This document shows, in pieces, positions 21,880 to 32,103 of a stretch of 64,000 nt of DNA. Numbering within the stretch: the stretch's first letter is position 1; each line of letters starts with the position of its first letter. Made by a program: the position numbers and the translations under genes. This DNA comes from Auricularia sp. M13 (Eukaryota > Basidiomycota > Agaricomycetes > Auriculariales > Auriculariaceae). Below the pieces are notes generated by a model. It was not told the DNA's origin and did no database searches. It saw only the letters and a list, made by a program, of their open reading frames with translations. Where the stretch lies: positions 2,600,832-2,664,831 of the forward strand of contig CM073200.1 in assembly GCA_037042915.1 (NCBI GenBank), given 5' to 3'.

Positions 21880-23686
21880 CTAGATGGTGGAGTCAGCGCC
21901 GAGCTCGCCAGCGGCCTCCGACGAGGAGAACGCTGCTCGCTTAATAGTCGACTCGCTGCCCAGCTCGCCAACGGTATCGGCAGAGGTGAAGGCCGCGCGC
22001 TTGATCGTACATCAGCAAAGTTGGTTTTTGCTCACGAGGCTCGTCAAGCCTCGTCGAGCCTCGTGAGCACTCAAGCGACTCAAGCTCGTACACAAAAGGT
22101 CCGCCTAATTTTGTTCAGGCGAGCTCGTCAAGCGTCTCAAGCTTTGCCGAGCTTGACGAGCTTGAGTGCTTGAGCAGCTTGACGAGCTCAGCCGAGCTCG
22201 GCCGAGCTTGACAAACAATCAAAGCTTCGTGAGCTCGCGCGTCTCCGGCCTCTCCTCACGGTCATTTCTGATTCATTGGGCCCCGTTATTTGTTCTCCAG
22301 GCCATAATGCAGTAGAAATCATAGTTTAGAATTCAGTGGTTCAGATTATGCTTCACGAGTATAGTATATACAAGCTGGCAAGGCAAGGACGCTGGAAAGG
22401 TGAGAAGCTGGACCCACAAGCGGTCTGGGAACCGACGTGTGTGTACGACGGCGTGCACAGCCTAAATAAGCGCTAGAGTCAGTGACGTGCAAACTACGCA
22501 GCTGAGCGCACACACCTTTGCATCGTGAGTTGTGACACCTATAGATGACGGAAGGGTTAGTAAAGCACCAGCGGAGCAGATCTAGAACACAGCGCAGAAG
22601 CCGGGACAGATAGCAGACGACACAGCAGACCACCGAGCACGGAGTAGACCACAGAGAACAGGGACTGCAGCTAAGAGCCTAAGACAGAGTCCCCAGAGTA
22701 GAGCAAGTCCCGTACAGCCATATTCTAGAGCCAGTGTTCAAGTCCCATATAAGTACTGCGGGAGAGGGGGGGCCAGCGCGGCGCCAGTGCAAAGAACCGG
22801 GCAGCAGACGTTGGGAGAAGGAAGAGACTTAGTGAATTTCGGCGACCGCACACCGCGCTGCAGGAATCACCCGCCAGCGACCTTTCGAGGCCAAAAAAAT
22901 CGTACGACCTTCCACAGCGAGACCAGGTGCTTGAGCTGCTTGAGGGGCTTGACCGGCTTGAGCCGTTTGGCGAGCTTGATCGTGCTTGGTGGAGCTCGAC
23001 GAAGCTCGGCGAGGATCGCTAAGCTCCGACTTGCTTCTTACCGTTTCCCAAGGAGCTCTTACTCGACGGAGGAGCTCAAACTTGCTCAAATGCCTTGAGC
23101 ACGGGAAAGCCAGCCCGAGCCAGCTCGAGCAAAAACCAACTTTGCTGATGTAGAGTCGGCACCGAGTTCGCCAGAGGTCCCCACAGAGATGACAGCTGTT
23201 CTCAAATGTCAGAGAATTCTGCAGGTGTGTGTGTTCGGGCTCGTGGATTCGCGCTCCAACGAGATGCTCCACTTCACCATACAGATTTTACTCCCGAAGA
23301 CGGCCTATGCTCTCTAAGTCCGTCCCGCGCGCAAATTCATATGGCGGCACTGCGAGCGCCCGTGGAGCGCAAATCCACTAGCCCGAACACACACAGCTGT
23401 GGAATTCTCTCACATTTGCGAACAGCTGGAACGGCAAGGCCGCTCGTTTGATTGTGGAGTCAGCACTAAGCTCTCCAACAGTCTCTGAAGCCGTGAACGC
23501 TGCTCGTTTGATCGTAGACTCGGCGCCGAGCTCGCCCACGGTCTCCGAAGAGGTGAACGGCAACGCTGCCCGCTTAATCGTCGACTCAGCGCCGAGTTCA
23601 CCAGCGGCCTCCGAGGTGAATGGCAAGGCCGCGGCGTAGGCAGCCGCAGAGCTGAGGGCGACAAGGACGATGCGGAGGGCGAGCAT
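21880..23686 (-). CDS. Kex2-type repeat peptide precursor, split by two transposons
   Basis: Secreted precursor built from about six similar units of 18-22 residues. The start MLALRIVLVALSSAAAYA is a clear signal peptide. Each unit begins AALPF or AAF, has a core like SETVGELGAEST and ends IKR; the last ends in STI before TAG (21880-21882). The Lys-Arg at each border is a classic Kex2/furin-type site, so processing should free several near-identical peptides. This matches fungal Kex2-processed repeat proteins, which include peptide signals and precursors of modified peptides. Three complete units lie at 23450-23640. The fourth is interrupted by a 236-bp MITE (23193-23428) and near its end by a 1141-bp element (22010-23150). 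The fifth and sixth follow at 21880-22007. Frame is preserved on both sides of each element. No tailoring enzyme of the UstY type is seen nearby. In this copy the full precursor is probably not made unless the inserts are removed. Confidence 0.75.
22010..22220. repeat. Subterminal GAGCTTGA-type repeats, left end
   Basis: Variants of CGAGCTTGACGAGC recur in both orientations close to the left end of the 1141-bp element. Similar copies occur at 22925-23100 near the right end. Such arrays are typical binding sites for transposase near element ends. Confidence 0.6.
22010..23150. mobile_element. 1141-bp TIR element with TA duplication
   Basis: The two ends are exact 24-bp inverted repeats beginning CATCAGCAAAGTTGG. 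TA flanks both sides (22008-22009 and 23151-23152), and one TA completes the host codon order around DST-IKR, so TA is the target duplication. TA targets are the rule for the Tc1/mariner superfamily. The interior has no transposase. It holds dense subterminal repeats of GAGCTTGA/TCAAGCTC in the first 200 and last 250 bp. It is a non-autonomous element; the superfamily is inferred from the TA target alone. Confidence 0.75.
23193..23428. mobile_element. 236-bp MITE
   Basis: Both ends carry a long imperfect inverted repeat of about 48 bp, starting CAGCTGTTC then CAAATGT and AGAGAATTC. A 2-bp direct repeat GA (23191-23192 and 23429-23430) flanks it. Taking one GA away restores the local coding frame of the peptide precursor, which supports the exact borders. 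Size and lack of coding sequence fit a MITE. Its family is not recognised. Confidence 0.7.
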
Positions 23687-23760
23687 TTTGTGCGAAGCGA
23701 CGGGCAGTGAGACGGTTCAGCGAAGTCCCAACCAAGCCCACCGCTTCGCCCCCACCTCTA

Positions 23761-23767
23761 TTTTATA
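23761..23767 (-). promoter_or_regulatory. TATA-like box of the peptide precursor gene
   Basis: On the minus strand this reads TATAAAA, about 75 bases before the ATG at 23686. That is a plausible core promoter for a strongly expressed secreted-peptide gene. Confidence 0.45.
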
Positions 23768-23819
23768 CGAAGTCCTGCGCGGACCGGCTCCGCACAGAGT
23801 CCGCAGTGCCAGGACTTCG
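23768..23819. repeat. Hairpin upstream of the peptide precursor gene
   Basis: CGAAGTCCTG and GCGGAC on the left pair with GTCCGC and CAGGACTTCG on the right, leaving a loop of about 14 bases and a small bulge. It lies immediately upstream of the TATA-like box. Confidence 0.55.
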
Positions 23820-24436
23820 ATATCCTCATGATATCCCACGAGGCGCGATGACTCTGCGTTCGCTCGCTTGTGGCACTGGCGGTCTTCTCAGTGGTGCCGA
23901 AGCCGTTTCGCCGACCCCGCCCGTGCTTCGATCGTCTCCATGCGCGGCGGGGCCCCCTAGCAGAAGAGGAGAAGAGCACGGTACCGTCTGCAAGAGTGTA
24001 TTATTTTCGAGCGGGTGAACTTCGAGGCTCCCACGCCCCCCGCGGGTCGATCGTTGTTTGGAAAATATGAATGTTTACGTCGAAATGGCGCCGGCTCCTC
24101 AGGGCGACAGCAAGGCATGCCGAGCAGATCATGATGTCCTCGGGAGTCGCAGCAGCTCACGGAATATCCCAGAAGTTGCGTGTCGAGCAGGTGTCGAGTG
24201 ACGTGATGATACGACCAGACTCCAACAGGTGCGACAGACGCAGGCACTACACTGTCCCAGGTCTTAATGTGCTAACAGGCCCGTAACCTGTGCAAAAAGC
24301 AGGGTACAATTCAGCATGACACACAGCGATCGAATAAACTATACAGGAGTAGAATTAGCCTGGAACGAGGGGCGAGAAGAAGCGGCGACAGCAGAACGAA
24401 ATAGGACGGTGGGCGAGTGATCAACGCGTCGTGGCA

Positions 24437-25635
24437 TTACTCGTCGTCTTCGTCTTCGCTGGCAGCCTTGGCCTTCCGTTTCTTGGCAGCCGGTTTCTTC
24501 GCAGCGGGAGCGCGTTTGCGCTTCTTGCCAGCTTCCGCATCGTCATCGTCGTCGTCACCGCCCGATACGTCGTCAATCGCATCGCCAAAGTCTTCACCAC
24601 CATCCTCGTCGCTATCCTATAACCAGGACCAGAATTTTTAGAAATCACAGGTGCAGGAAGATAGAGCCATATACGCACAGCTGCCTTCTTTTTCTTGGGT
24701 GCGGCGCGCTTTGCAGCGGGTTTCTTCTTGGGCTTGTCCTCGTCGTCCGCATCCTTCTTCTTGCGCGGCGCACGCTTGGGCTTGGGCTTCTCCTCGTCGT
24801 CCTCGTCGTCATCATCGGCCGCCTTTTTCTTGCGCGGCGCCCGTTTCGGCTTGGGCTTCTCTTCCTCGCCATCTTCCCCGTCCTCCTCGTCCGCCTAGTG
24901 TCGGGAAAATTGCATCAGCACATCGCCCAATCGCTTGCGCCGCAATAAATAAGGAGAAACTACCGACCTTCTTCTTCTTCGCGGGCGCCCGCTTCTTCTT
25001 GGGCTTCTCCTCGTCGTCGCCGTCCTTCTCGGGCTTGCGCGCCGAGTCCGGGATATCCTCGTCCGCGACGTGGCCCTCCTCCCACGCCTTGTCGATCTTG
25101 GCCTGGTCCTCCGGCTTCAGGTCCTCGTACCCGTCGAGATCCCTCGACTCTTCAATCGACTTTTTGATGTTCGCGAGCACGCGGGCCGTCACGCAGCCCC
25201 AATCTGCGAGCGCCTCAGTCGAATCGGATAAACGCCACGATAAAATCATAAAAGGTCAAACGGACGTTTCCACGAGCTGCAATCATTTCAGTCAACATGT
25301 CCTCAGGACAAGAAACCGGAAACAAAACGCACAAGTTGGTGTGGTCCCTGATTTCGACGAGCGAGCCCAGGCGCAACGCGCCTTTCTCTATCGGCGTGCC
25401 CTGGCATGGCTTGGGACCTGCAAATAAAAAAAAATCAAAGAATATAAATTAGAAAATCCGGACACGCAGAGCGCTGGCCAGAGGGTCCAGATAAGCACCT
25501 GCGGGCAGAGTCAGCACGCTGGACGTGGTGGGCGGCGACGGCGAAGCGGGCGGTACCTTTGCATTTCGCTCTGCCGGACGCGGCGTACTCGATGCGATAT
25601 CCGCCGCGCTTGGCTGGGGCCTCTGTGTCGGACAT
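24437..25635 (-). CDS. PARP-type zinc finger protein with lysine-rich tail
   Basis: Nuclear-type protein of about 240 residues in about six exons. The start MSDTEAPAKRGGYRIEYAAS leads into a PARP-type zinc finger. Two cysteines lie in RAKCKGPKPCQGTP, and the His and last Cys in NFSWKHWGCVTARV, giving the CCHC set needed for zinc. LGSLVEIRDHTNF between them fits the family, which senses DNA breaks. The next segment is LANIKKSIEESRDLDGYEDL. The rest is a long alternating Lys/Ala/Asp/Glu tail (for example KKKRAPAKKKK), ending ASEDEDDE before TAA. No ADP-ribosyltransferase domain is present. It is therefore a stand-alone finger protein, as found in many basidiomycetes, likely a DNA or chromatin binder. 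The middle finger exon is only about 14 nt, which makes annotation errors likely. Confidence 0.8.
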
Positions 25636-26017
25636 GGGGGAGCGAAGGCAAAATGTATTTTGGACGCCGCTGCTGAGCGCAAAACGCGGGTTTGATCGCG
25701 TCGCATTAGATTCGGATGCATCTCACCTCCCGCCTGGGCGCGGACTCGGAGGGCTATTCAGAACACACGAATGACTATATTGGTAAATACTCGTGAAACA
25801 CGGTATAATTGCGAATGGTGCCTAAATGGCCAATTGTGGCAAGAATACATGTGAGGTCAAGATGGGCAGCGCGAACAAGATTGCATGACAGCAAGATTCG
25901 ATGCGACGCGAGGCAAAGGCTGGCAAGGGAGCAGAGACAGGTCAGAGCCGTTAGCTTTCAAAGAGCGAGAGCAGGCAAAAGTACAGCAAGAAGCAGAGCA
26001 TAAAGACGGATATTCAT
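25636..26017. other. Intergenic region
   Basis: It holds the promoter of the PARP-finger gene and the 3' end of the MYND gene, both on the minus strand. No other feature is seen. Confidence 0.4.
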
Positions 26018-27599
26018 TCAGACGCCAGCGTGGCGGAGTACGTCCTCGATGTTGAAGCCCATTTCGTTGAAACGGCGCACAGCCTCGGCGCGCTCGCGCG
26101 GAGGTAGGTTCTGCATGAGCATGGTCATGGCCATGGGCACGAACGCCTTGTCCATGTCGTTCAGCTGCGCCGCGCGTTGCCCGAGGCGCGACGCGGCAAA
26201 CGCGTCCGCGTTCTGGTCGAAGTACGGCTTGTAGTACTCGTCGAAGTACGCGTGGTCCATCTTCGCGGTGAGCATGAAGCATATGCCCGCCGGCCGCCGG
26301 CCGCGCAGCGACAGCACGTCGCGGCGCACAGCGTCGGCCCAGCCGGCGTCGGACGCGCCGTTCTGCGAGCGGCACACGGGCAGCGTGACGCACAGCGTCT
26401 GGTCGAGCAGGTCCGGGTACGCCTTCCAGGTGCCGCCGTCGCCGACGCGGTACTGGCACGCGAACACTACGTAGTCGCCCGGCGCGAGCATGACGGCGCC
26501 CGTGCTCCAGTCGATCACGCGGTCCCAGGGCTGCCCGGACGGCGGCGGCGCAGGCTGGTACTCGCCGGGCTGCTCCACTGTGCCCGCGAACTTGCCCTTG
26601 GGCGCCTCGACGCCGTTGAGCTCGATGATGCCGGCGCGCAGGACGCCGTTGTAGTCTGTCCAAGGAGGGGTCGACAGCACTGGTGACCTGATCGCGCATA
26701 AGTCCCAAGTGTAACAGTCGCATTCCCAGCAATGCTCACCCGTCGCCGGGCAAAGTCATGAACTTGACTTTCTTGAGGTCCTCGGGCAGCAGGTTGTCCT
26801 TCACCCTGGCATGGATCACGAGCTCCATCTCGCCAGGGAAAATGGCCATAACACGCCCGTCCTGACGCCGATTCTGAACGATGACGCGGAGGCCCATCAC
26901 GGTCGAACCAATGCGCTTCACGAGTTCAGGCCCATAAGCGGGGGGCTGCGGCCCCGCGACGCCCGCCCATTTCTGGTACGACGGCGGGCCTTGCGGCGCG
27001 GTGCCCGACGTCGCGTCCAGGTTGATGGGTTCGAATGCTTGCTGCAACCTGATAAATAGAAAAGAAAGGCTCAATGAGCTTAGAGTAGGCAGAAAATTTG
27101 CCTTTGAAGAACTGACTGGGTGCTGAGCTGGCCGTGGGTCGTCATCCACATCCCGATGCCGTCCATCGATTCCGCCGCGAAGATGGGGTCCTCAGGCCAC
27201 GGCACGTCCGTGCGGTCCGACGCATCGAAATTCTTTGCGAACGGCGGGTGCGCAAAGCCGTTGCAGTCGGCCTTGTGACCGGCTTTCCAGTGCTCGCGCT
27301 GGCAGGCGGCCGAGCAGCTGCCAGCCAGTCACGCCGTGTCAATCGCGACTCTGACTCTCAGTACGTACTAGTTAATCGATCTTGAAAAATGGTAAGCAGG
27401 ATATTTTGTGATCAGATCACTGTAGGACGCACTTGCAGCGAGAGCAGGTCTGCAGCTTGGAGCCCGTGGCGCCCTGGCCACAATGGCCGCATGTAGTCTT
27501 CCTCAGCTTCTTGCGGGCCTTGCGAGCGCGATTCTCAGCTCGCGCAGTTTCAAGGACACGTTGCGAGGCCTCGCGTCCAGCTTGCGCAAGGTGAGCCAT
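26018..27599 (-). CDS. MYND zinc finger protein
   Basis: Protein of about 430 residues in four exons. The start MAHLAQAGREASQRVLETAR leads through a basic stretch into a MYND finger. The finger is TCGHCGQGATGSKLQTCSRC, then after an intron YCSAACQREHWKAGHKADC, with all Cys/His ligands. Next comes FAHPPFAKNFDASDRTDVPW and a region common to fungal MYND proteins (HGQLSTQ, FEPINLDATSG, STVMGLRVIVQNRRQDG, KDNLLPEDLKKVKFMTLPGD). The C-terminal exon has WTDYNGVLRAGIIELNGVEA, FDEYYKPYFDQNADAFAASR and FNEMGFNIEDVLRHAGV. There is no SET domain. MYND fingers bind proline-rich partners, so a regulatory role is likely, but none is proven. A second in-frame ATG 39 bases upstream is possible. Confidence 0.8.
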
Positions 27600-28051
27600 G
27601 CTCGAAAGTGATGACCGCGAAAGCCTTCGGAAAGGCAAGCCGCAGATCAGCGCCGAATCTTCGGAGACCTCATCGACTTCGAAGTTCGCAGGACGGCATT
27701 CTTCCCACGATACCCTGCTCTGTCATGATCAGCTTCATAGGCTACCAGACGTCCTGAAAAGTGCTGTACTGCTGGAAACGGAGAAACAAATCGTCCATTT
27801 GCATGCAATGGCAACAGGCCAGTGGCTGACAGTCGACGGCCACGAATGTGCTCTTGTCACGCACACAGTAGTTGAACCCCCTAGACCATTTGTGAGTATT
27901 TCGGAATAATGTCACGGTGGTGGCCGACTGTGAAGAGCGAGGAACGCTTTGGAACTCCGCGGCGTCTTGCAGTAAAAATGAAGCTCTATCGTGCGAGTCT
28001 ACTATAGCGAGGGATAATTTACTTGGAAGTCTGCTAAGACTGTTCTAACGA
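27600..28051. other. Intergenic region
   Basis: Promoter side of the MYND gene and 3' side of squalene epoxidase. A 103-codon plus-strand ORF (27598-27909) is not supported by any pattern. Confidence 0.35.
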
Positions 28052-29586
28052 CTACCACCATTTGATCTCTGTCCACATCACCGGCAAAAACACAACGCAT
28101 GCCGTCCAGAACTAGAAAGCGTCAGCACCGTCGCAAAGCTCGAGGAAGACCACATACCACCGTGATGGACCGCACGACCAATATCGGCCATTCGTCCGGC
28201 CGCGGACGGCGCATGGCCATCTTGCCCTCGGCGCTGACGCGGACGGGGCGCGGGTGGGTGAAGAGCACCCATAACGAGTAGAACGCGACGGCGAAAAAGT
28301 GCATGAAGAGCGTGAGGAAGGACGGTTTCGTCGCAGCGAGCAGCGAGACGGGTCCCTTGACGCATTCGCCGCCGAGTTCAAAGTACTTGAAGCAGCCGTT
28401 GCGAAGGACGGCAAGGTCGTCACCTGAGAACAAAATCAGCAACTGCATTATACGAAGATGGCCACTCACTCTCTGCGCCAAAGAGGTCGTAGAGAGCGAC
28501 GCTGAGGACGTTGACCGTCGCCGCGAGACGTTTCCGCTGCCAGAACCAGCGATGGGCGGCTTCCAAGACGGCGTCCCAGTCGTGCAGGTCGTCGATCGGC
28601 GCCAGCTGCTCGGCGAGAAGGAGGACGTCGTGGAACGCGACGGTCATGCCACCGCCGGTGAGCGGATGGCGCATGTTCCAGGCGTCGCCGAGCAGCAGCA
28701 CGCCCTCCTTGGCCAGCGGGCGCGCGCCCTGCATGCGGCTCGGCATGAACGAGTTGGGCATCCTCCGCAGCCGGTCGTTGGCGAGCGCGTCGCGCAGGGG
28801 CGCGTGCACGCCGGCGGGCAGGTGCGGCAGGATGTTCTGCTCGATGTGGGCGCGCAGGTCCTTGGGCAGCGGCTCGCGGACGTCGACGAGGATGCGGGTC
28901 TCGTGCGCCGCGCCCTGCTCGATCTGGTACATCAGCACGGGGCCCTGGCCCGGCACGAGCGCGACGGTGCCGCAGCCGGGCACGGGCAGCTGGGCGTCCC
29001 TGAGCACGACGCCGACGAAATGGCTCTTGACCGTGCTCGCCGTCTCGCCGCGCTCGAGGCCGAGCACCTCGGCGCGGAACTTGGACGCGTAGCCGTCGGC
29101 GACGATGACGAGCGGTGCGAGAAACGTTTCGGCCTGCTTGCCCGTCCTCGTCGTCGTCGCGCGCACGCCGAGCACGCGATAGGTGTTGTCGCACTCGACG
29201 AACTCGGAGACGGTGCCTTCGACGAGCTCGACGCCGTCCGACGCCGCCGCCGCCGCCCTTAGGTTCTGGATAAAGCGGCCGTGGTGGAAAGAGCGGCCCT
29301 GGTCGTCGTCGTTGTATGGTATGTGTACCTGGCGCCCAGCGCGCGAGTCGATGATGCAGTAGCCGCGGCAGACGACGGCGCCGATGCCCTCCGTGCACGC
29401 GCCCATGCCCAGCTTCTCCAGCGCGCGGACGCCGGCGGGCTGCAGTAGCTCGCCGACGATGCGGTCGGGCTCGGCCAGCGAGCGCTCCAGTACGCAGACT
29501 CGGCGCTTTTGCAGCGACAAGGCGCGGGCCATGGCGCAGCCGGCGACGCCGCCGCCGACAATGATCACGTCGTAGGCGTTGGTCAT
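28052..29586 (-). CDS. ERG1: Squalene epoxidase (squalene monooxygenase)
   Basis: FAD enzyme that turns squalene into 2,3-oxidosqualene, an early step of ergosterol synthesis, on the ER membrane. About 470 residues in three exons. The N-terminal dinucleotide motif is VIIVGGGVAGCAMARAL, followed by ERSLAEPDRIVGELLQPAGV. The family block VKSHFVGVVLRDAQLPVPG and the second FAD motif VLLLGDAWNMRHPLTGGGM are both present. The C-terminus has two membrane stretches, LTLFMHFFAVAFYSLWVLF and a last one ending FLPVMWTEIKWW. The final exon is short and joined through a 45-nt intron. No defect is seen. The 455-residue first exon is unusually long for this window, where most genes have many introns. It is the target enzyme class of allylamine antifungals. 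Confidence 0.93.
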
Positions 29587-30333
29587 CGTCCTGGTCGTTG
29601 GCGAGGGAAGAAGTGGCGATCACTCATCGTACCACTCGCGTTCGCGCGCTTTTTCAATCGCCGCATTCGCGGTCGCGCCCTCCGAGTCTGGGCTTTCAAA
29701 ACTCGCGTAAAATGCGCACCATCGAACCACTCTCACCACTGCTGCAGTCAGTCTAGACGGCGTAAAATTTCTGCAACCAGACTTTATTCCATTGAGACGA
29801 GCGTCCGGAAAACAGCCGACGTGAGAACACTAGTCCCTATGGCCCGCTCTAAATGAAGCTCCCGCAGGTCAATCGGTGCTGTGTGTCGATACGAATATCA
29901 TGATCAATATCTCACTCTAAATCGCGAGTAATACAGGGGACACGGCGGAGAAACGTTGCGAAATTGTGTGCAAGTTCAACCTAGAATGAACCTGACTAGG
30001 GGCCAACTCGGGGCCGCAGCGATTCTTTCTTGTGATTCATCGACAAACGCCATGAAATTATCTTGGCCAATCGTGCCGCATGCACGAAGTCAAGCGGAGG
30101 TTATTGCCTGTGTTCAAAATAGATGGTCAGCAGTTACCTATCGCGTCCCATGATCGAGCTTCCGCACCCTTCGAAGCGCTCGCAGACGAGTCGACCGTCA
30201 CAACTGCGGTCCGATCTCACCACGCTGCATCCTGCATGCGCGAAAGTGTCTGACTGTCGGCCCGGCACTGCGCATCGTGTCTCTTCCCAGGTGTGCTCGC
30301 ACGCTTCGAGGCTTTCATTTTGCCACATCAGCC
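29587..30333. other. Divergent intergenic region
   Basis: It lies between the 5' ends of squalene epoxidase and the BTB gene and should hold both promoters. I saw no clear sterol-response element or other feature. Confidence 0.35.
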
Positions 30334-31519
30334 ATGCAACGCTCAAGCGTTTTCAGCGATTTCGGCAGCGACGTCGAAGATAACGTGCAATATCCGCTGT
30401 ACAGAGACGACGGCAACGCCGAGTCACACTATCTGATTAGCGAATACTATTATGACGAGGATGGCGTCGCACTTCTGGTTGGAGGTATCCTCTACAAGGT
30501 GAGATACTTATGATGTGATTCGGAGCACAAGGCTAATGAGATGCCTCTTTGGTTCCCTCAGATCTCGCGCGGACGACTGACACAGGATTCTCCTATCTTC
30601 AGAGACATGTTCTCTCTCCCTGTACCCCGCGATACGGGCGAAGGCACGCTGGATAATCCTATCGTATTGGGAAACACCGAGCCAGTCGCCTTCGAAGACT
30701 ATCTGTGGATACTGCACGAAAGGTTCGCATTCCAGACTCTCAATCTGCAACACGGACTTGACATCTCTCAGAGCGCCCGTGGTCGAGAAATTCATGCAAG
30801 AAGAGCACAACTGTCTCAAGCTCCGCAGACTGCTGCACATCCTCCTCCTGACGCATAAATATCAGAATACACTCCTGCACGCGTGGGCCATCAAGCATTC
30901 GCACCGCATATTGTCCTCGCGCTCTGTCCCGCTGTTCCAGCCGTTCATCAGCCTCGTCGTTGCGGCTATCAACCTCATGCGCCCCGGTGGTCGTACTAGA
31001 GCAGCCTTCGAGATAGCGGTCAGAGCGTATCTCATCGACGGGGAAAGTCAAGTAGTGCCACCAGATCTGCTGGAGCACGTCGACGTCTCCGAGCTGATGT
31101 CTGCCTGCGACGCCCACGGCCTCAGCAAGCTTGCGACGGAAGCACGCTACGCCCTCCTCCGCGTCCATCCGCAGCGTCTCGCGGAGTCCTATCCGCGCCT
31201 GACGAAGACGCAGCTCCATATGCTGCGACTGGGACGGCGCGCGCTGCTGCGCCGCTGGGTGCGCATCCGCGACCACATGCTGGCGCTAGGCCAGCGCTAC
31301 AACGTGCGATTCAACTGCTTGACCAGGGATGATATGCTCGGGCTCGACACGGGCCTGTGGACCAGATTGACCGCCGTCCTGCCGTCTGTGGAAAAGTTCT
31401 GCAGCCTGCCGCGCGTCGCAGAGCCCGATCGGAGGATTCGAGACGTTATCGTGCGGGAGCTCAAGACGTTGCACGACCACCTCGAGCTGTACTTCACCGA
31501 GGCGGCAGCCAAGGGTTAA
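30334..31519 (+). CDS. BTB/POZ domain protein
   Basis: Protein of about 360 residues in three exons. It starts MQRSSVFSDFGSDVE. The BTB-like part (about residues 25-120) reads YYYDEDGVALLVGGILYK, then after an intron ISRGRLTQDSPIFRDMFSLP and NTEPVAFEDYLWILHER. This is the order seen in the many BTB proteins of agaricomycetes. A 46-nt intron leads to APVVEKFMQEEHNCLKLRRL and a helical C-terminal region (SLVVAAINLMRP, LEHVDVSELMSACDAHGLSK, ending YFTEAAAKG). There is no Kelch or MATH domain. BTB proteins dimerise and often link targets to Cul3 ligases; here that is inference only. Confidence 0.75.
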
Positions 31520-32103
31520 TTCTTGTCGCGTTCGTCTTCGTGTAACAGTAGGCTTTCAAAGAGATCCTGTAAGAAGACTGTCGTTTAACGTGATGTATGC
31601 AGGACAGTGCGAGGAGTCTAGGGCAGGCGGTTGAAACGCAAAATGCGCGCAGATGCGCGCCGCAAGCCGTCCCGGCACCGATTTGCTTCAAACTTAGTTT
31701 TTGGGTACCTTGTATTATTGCCAATGGAACTGCCGCTTGAGGGTGGATAGGGATGTCTAGGGGTGCCAAAAACGACGATTTTAGATGAAGAACGAAAAGC
31801 TCGGCCGTTTCCGAGGTCTGGATGCTATGTTCAGGCTCCGCCTCCGGTGCTCAAACGACGGCCGTACGCTCATCTAGACACTGTGTCGTCACAGAAGTGG
31901 TTTCTCATCGGATAAAACTTATGTATTCATGGAATTGAACATTAATGATAATGTTTTAAGGCTGTTATATACTGTGAGACAGTTTTTCTGAAGAAGAATC
32001 GCAGAATGCATGAGAAACGTCGGTTTTCAAGCGGAGTAACAATGCGCGTTAACGCCCGGAAACGGCACCGCAGCCCATCACTGCATATACAATAGCCTTT
32101 AAG
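31520..32103. other. Convergent intergenic region
   Basis: It lies between the 3' ends of the BTB gene and the EZH2 gene. It is AT-rich around 31915-31980 and no gene or repeat end is recognised. Confidence 0.4.

Larger units (their letters stand above)
23687..24436. other. Promoter side of the peptide precursor gene
   Basis: Holds the minus-strand TATA-like TATAAAA (23761-23767) and a hairpin at 23768-23819. The rest, up to the end of the PARP-finger gene at 24437, shows no recognised feature. Confidence 0.4.

Noticed and set aside
22010-23150. Treating the 1141-bp insert as an intron of the peptide gene
   Set aside because: It has no GT-AG borders at the edges of the coding sequence but does have exact inverted ends and a TA duplication.
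23448-23639. Plus-strand ORF with VDSAPSSPTVSEEV-like repeats
   Set aside because: It is the reverse of the peptide precursor repeats. The minus strand has the signal peptide and Lys-Arg sites.
27598-27909. 103-codon plus-strand ORF upstream of the MYND gene
   Set aside because: No start context, domain or exon partner; probably chance within an intergenic region.
28303-29262. 319-codon plus-strand ORF opposite squalene epoxidase
   Set aside because: Antisense shadow of the long ERG1 exon, without any family pattern.
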